Assembly (NCBI GenBank): GCA_023807065.1
Contig: JAJJLU010000580.1
Span: 1 to 29,658, forward strand
Source: Isotricha intestinalis
Taxonomy: Eukaryota > Ciliophora > Litostomatea > Vestibuliferida > Isotrichidae
Reading direction: 5' to 3'
Length of the DNA: 29,658 nucleotides
The notes under the pieces are model-generated. The model searched no databases and was not told where the DNA came from. It saw only the letters and a list, made by a program, of their open reading frames with translations. Positions within the stretch are counted from its first letter, which is position 1, and each line of letters begins with the position of its first letter. Of the stretch, positions 26,954-29,658 are shown one piece after another. The position numbers were made by a program, and so were the translations under genes.

Positions 26954-27565
26954 TTAACTTATAGTATCCCACTTTTCAATATCATTAATGCTTTTTTTCA
27001 AAACAGTATTATATTTTTCTTCAAGAGTTTTTAACTTAATAAAATTTTCAAATATATTTTGATCTTTCTTTTCCAAATTTTTCTGAACAATTTGGTGATA
27101 TAATTCTTCATTTTTATTTAATTTCTTTTTTTTTTCTTTAATTTTATGTTTTTCATAATCAAAATCTTTACTGAAAATATCACTTTTTTTATATTGTTGA
27201 TTTTTTAAAACATTATCAATAAGAATATTTAAACTAACAGGAGGATATTTTTTAAAATAATAATCATCGTTAGTGATATTTTTGATAGGACTTAAAATAT
27301 AATTTCTTTTACTTTCTAAATTTTCCTTATTTTGAATATCAATTAAATAATCTATTTCTTTTGATAATTTTGGTATTATTTCTCTCTTTGATAATACATC
27401 AGCATTTACACATGTGAAAATTCCTTTTTTTGGAATTGATAAGATATTTATTCTTCTTTTTGTTTTTATTGGCTTATCTGTTAATAATAATTTATTTGGT
27501 TGAATATATATATCTGAAGGTAAATCTACTAATTTAATTTTTTCTTTTTTTGTTTTTACTTTCAT
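26954..27565 (-). CDS. Small basic protein with C-terminal helix, unknown
   Basis: The 203-residue protein begins MKVKTKKEKIKLVDLPSDIY, followed by a segment with KTKRRINILSIPKKGIFTCV. The C-terminal 70 residues (from KHKIKEKKKKLNKNEELYHQ) are Lys/Glu/Asn-rich and likely helical, ending KSINDIEKWDTIS. It is in tandem with the 212-residue gene, 116 bases downstream, and shares KSDIFS with it. Both frames are independent, with their own ATG and stop; I see no short intron that would join them. Function unknown. Confidence 0.68.
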   Translation of the reverse strand: MKVKTKKEKIKLVDLPSDIYIQPNKLLLTDKPIKTKRRINILSIPKKGIFTCVNADVLSKREIIPKLSKEIDYLIDIQNKENLESKRNYILSPIKNITNDDYYFKKYPPVSLNILIDNVLKNQQYKKSDIFSKDFDYEKHKIKEKKKKLNKNEELYHQIVQKNLEKKDQNIFENFIKLKTLEEKYNTVLKKSINDIEKWDTIS

Positions 27566-28036
27566 ATCACTTAAAAAAAATGAGATAAATTTATTTATAA
27601 TTAATTATTATATTCATTTATATATTTTTTAAAATAAATGTTTCATATTAAATATTAAACAAAAAATTAAACTTAAAAAAGTAATTCTTCTTAAATTAGA
27701 AATATCAGAATATCTTAAAAGATATATTAAAAAATAAAATAAAAAGTATCATATTTAAATAAAAATAAAATAAAATAATTTATTTAATTCCAAATATTAA
27801 TAATAAATAACATGAATGTAAAAAATAAAGTTCTTATTATTAGGAAATAAAATTGATGGAATTGAATACGATATTAATGAATTTTTTGAACATTTATATA
27901 TTATTTTTGTTTATATATATTTGAAAAATATATTATTAATTAATTATTTTAAAATAATAAAATGTGTTAAATTATCATTTGTAAAAATAAATAATTTTAT
28001 GAATAAATAATTCTTATTAATTATCAACATCTTTAT
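27566..28036. other. 471-base intergenic region
   Basis: This is the longest spacer in the window apart from the ncRNA region. It is AT-rich and holds the promoter of the 203-residue gene and the 3' end of the 454-residue gene. The only structured item I see is a possible tiny spliced ORF at 27812-27924. No tRNA-like or G/C-rich block is visible. Confidence 0.5.
27812..27924 (+). CDS. Possible spliced micro-gene (28 residues), very weak
   Basis: ATG AAT at 27812 is followed by a GTAAAAAATA...TTATTAG segment of 26 nt (27818-27843) that looks exactly like the window's micro-introns. Splicing would give a 28-residue peptide starting MNEIKLMELN with a hydrophobic C-terminal half ending FLFIYI, then TGA. 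Such a product could be tail-anchored. In sequence this AT-rich, a short hydrophobic ORF and a GTA...TAG pair can both arise by chance. Confidence 0.15.
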
Positions 28037-29401
28037 TTATTTATATTTTAATAAATTATTTATATTAAAATTAATTTTATTATTATTTTTATTATTTAAA
28101 TTTTTTGGAAAAGTAATACCATAAGTTTTATTGAAATTTTTAATATATTTTATTTCTTTTTTAACTTCATTAAATTGATTTTTATTTTTTTTCTCAGGAC
28201 TAATTTTATTCGAAGAACTATTATTTCTTAAAGTATTAAAATTAAATATTGGATTTACAAAAGAAGGATTAGTAAAAACAGTTTTACTTTTTTTATGAAA
28301 CGAATTTATAGAAATTGATTTATTATTTTTAATATTTTTATTCAAATTATTATTATCATTTTTACATTGAATATTTTTATTTATATTTTTTTTCATTTCA
28401 ATTTCTCTTGTTGAATTAAATATTATTGAAGTTTTATTTTTCGGGAATTTCATAGTATTATAATATTTATTATCAAAAAGAGAATTAATTAAATGAGAAT
28501 TTTTATTATTTTTATTATTAGAATTATTTCCCATTCTATTAAATACAGGATTTTTTTTATATTCTATAGAATTTGTTCTTAATATATTATTATAACAAAA
28601 ACCACTTTTTGATTTTTTATGAATTCCCTTAATTTTAAATTCTTTATAATTAATAACTCTTTTATTATTTTTATTATTATTAATATTTTTATCTAACTCA
28701 ACACTATTATTTTTACTATTATTACTCTTATAATTATCAGAATTATAATTAATAAATTTAGATTTATTTGGAGTTTCTATTTCATTTTCTTCATTTATAG
28801 CATCATCAACAGCATAATTTTCACAAATAATTTCTTTATTATTAATATTTTTTCTTAAAATTTCAGGACATAAAGCTAAAATATAAGAAGGAGTATTTTT
28901 TTCTTTTTGAAGAGCTGCTTTTGCAACTAAATTATTATTTAAATGAATAAAAGAGTTACAATATGAATGACAATAATTTTTAGCATATTCACTTGAAGAA
29001 ATATCTATTATATTATTATTCTTTTTTTCTTCATTTTTCTCTATTTCTATATTGCATTCTAAATCAGAAATATTTACTTCTATTTCACTATTTTCATTTT
29101 CACTTTTTTCGTTTTCTAAAAAAGGATTTAATATTATTTTTTCATTCTTATTTATTATTTCATTATTTTGATAATTGATATTTTTATTTTGAGAATCTTC
29201 ATTTTGAAGTGGAGTTACCGTTGATGAAAAAGTACTTTTTTCATATTTTAATGAATCTGTTTCATTTAACATTTCTTTTCTTTTTTTCATTTGAAGCATT
29301 CTTTTTTTCGCTCTTTCAGAATTCATTTCAAATATAACTTTTTTTGATATTGCTGAGTTTATATTTAATTTGTAGTCTTCTTCATTTTCGTTAACATTCA
29401 T
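28037..29401 (-). CDS. Asn/Lys-rich protein, unknown
   Basis: The 454-residue protein is dominated by Asn, Lys, Ser and Ile. The most informative part is residues about 140-205: SSSEYAKNYCHSYCNSFIHL, NLVAKAALQKEKNTPSYILA, LCPEILRKN. This contains three close Cys and normal residue diversity and may be the conserved core. The N-terminal 50 residues hold a basic helix (SERAKKRMLQMKKRKEML). The C-terminal half is mostly poly-Asn linker with Lys/Ser motifs. No family recognised. Its first 18 coding bases and 12 upstream bases recur inverted at the end of the window. Confidence 0.78.
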   Translation of the reverse strand: MNVNENEEDYKLNINSAISKKVIFEMNSERAKKRMLQMKKRKEMLNETDSLKYEKSTFSSTVTPLQNEDSQNKNINYQNNEIINKNEKIILNPFLENEKSENENSEIEVNISDLECNIEIEKNEEKKNNNIIDISSSEYAKNYCHSYCNSFIHLNNNLVAKAALQKEKNTPSYILALCPEILRKNINNKEIICENYAVDDAINEENEIETPNKSKFINYNSDNYKSNNSKNNSVELDKNINNNKNNKRVINYKEFKIKGIHKKSKSGFCYNNILRTNSIEYKKNPVFNRMGNNSNNKNNKNSHLINSLFDNKYYNTMKFPKNKTSIIFNSTREIEMKKNINKNIQCKNDNNNLNKNIKNNKSISINSFHKKSKTVFTNPSFVNPIFNFNTLRNNSSSNKISPEKKNKNQFNEVKKEIKYIKNFNKTYGITFPKNLNNKNNNKINFNINNLLKYK

Positions 29402-29413
29402 ATTTTTTTTTAA
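29384..29413 (-). repeat. Left arm of a 30-bp perfect inverted repeat
   Basis: The minus strand here reads TTAAAAAAAAAT followed by the first 18 coding bases of the 454-residue gene. It is identical, base for base, to 29629-29658 on the plus strand. The two arms are separated by 215 bases of AT-rich DNA that is not itself palindromic. Confidence 0.95.
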
Positions 29414-29628
29414 TTTTTTTTTTTAGATTTTCTTAAAATATTGTTTAAAGAAATATTTTTGGTTTTATTTGAACAATTTTGAATAGTTTTTAAAAAATAA
29501 TATTACATTTTCTGTTATAATAAAGAATTAATTAGTCTTTTACTTTTAATAAAAAAAAAAAAAAAGATTGAAATATTATAATTGATTTATATATTATAAA
29601 TATAGAATATACAAATAGTAAAAAATAT

Positions 29629-29658
29629 TTAAAAAAAAATATGAATGTTAACGAAAAT
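29629..29658 (+). repeat. Right arm of the 30-bp inverted repeat, cut by the window end
   Basis: It matches 29384-29413 in reverse complement without mismatch, including the length of the nine-A run. The match stops at 29628 on the left and runs into the end of the window on the right, so its true length is unknown and could be much greater. Confidence 0.95.
29641..29658 (+). CDS. Start of a possible second copy of the Asn-rich gene (partial)
   Basis: Six codons, MNVNEN, begin at an ATG preceded by an A-rich leader, and they are identical to the first six codons of the 454-residue gene on the other strand. This would be a head-to-head paralogue whose body lies beyond the window. An assembly fold-back could create the same picture. 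The length available is too short to judge coding potential on its own. Confidence 0.45.

Noticed and set aside
27841..27870. Remnant of a Rab GTPase (reads GNKID in one frame)
   Set aside because: Only five residues match, and no P-loop, switch or C-terminal Cys motif is nearby. The similarity is expected by chance in AT-rich DNA.

Overview
The window looks like one end of a macronuclear-type chromosome of a ciliate, or of a very similar ciliated protist. It opens with two copies of a C4A2T telomere-like heptamer. It is extremely AT-rich and packed with about 24 protein genes on both strands, separated by only about 45 to 470 bases. It uses the standard code: terminations are TAA or TGA, and Trp is TGG. 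Three genes are interrupted by tiny GT-AG introns of 25, 28 and 29 nt. The dynein-assembly factor ZMYND10 implies motile cilia, and the histones have strongly diverged tails, as is common in ciliates. Standard-code, AT-rich ciliates such as litostomes fit best, but the genus cannot be fixed from this sequence.

Left part (1-8600): telomere; a coiled-coil gene; a structured ncRNA candidate with tRNA-like Pol III promoter boxes and a T7 terminator; a ZCCHC10-like zinc-knuckle protein; a Trf4/Cid1-type nucleotidyltransferase; a Rab GTPase split by a 25-nt intron; a PP2C phosphatase; ribosomal protein uL2; and a short DHHC palmitoyltransferase.

Middle (8600-18300): MON1, with a 12-residue tandem repeat in its N-terminal tail; a small one-TM protein; a two-EF-hand protein; a MEKK-like kinase; an Asn/Lys-rich protein; ZMYND10; a small Asn-rich protein; and a coiled-coil protein with a 28-nt intron.

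Right part (18300-29658): a 1055-residue protein with a charged core and a possible degenerate GNAT-like fold; a 655-residue coiled-coil protein; a divergent H3/H4 pair sharing a 239-bp promoter with two oppositely oriented CCAAT boxes; a coiled-coil protein with a 29-nt intron; two small basic unknowns; and an Asn-rich unknown. The last 30 bases repeat, inverted and without mismatch, the start of that Asn-rich gene. This suggests a head-to-head duplicate gene or a fold-back assembly artefact.

The genes do not form an operon or an obvious pathway. Themes are membrane traffic (Rab, MON1, DHHC), signalling (PP2C, kinase, EF-hand), chromatin and translation, and cilia. No mobile element, CRISPR array or virus-like gene was seen. 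The most unusual items are the terminal inverted repeat, the ncRNA candidate and the diverged histone tails.
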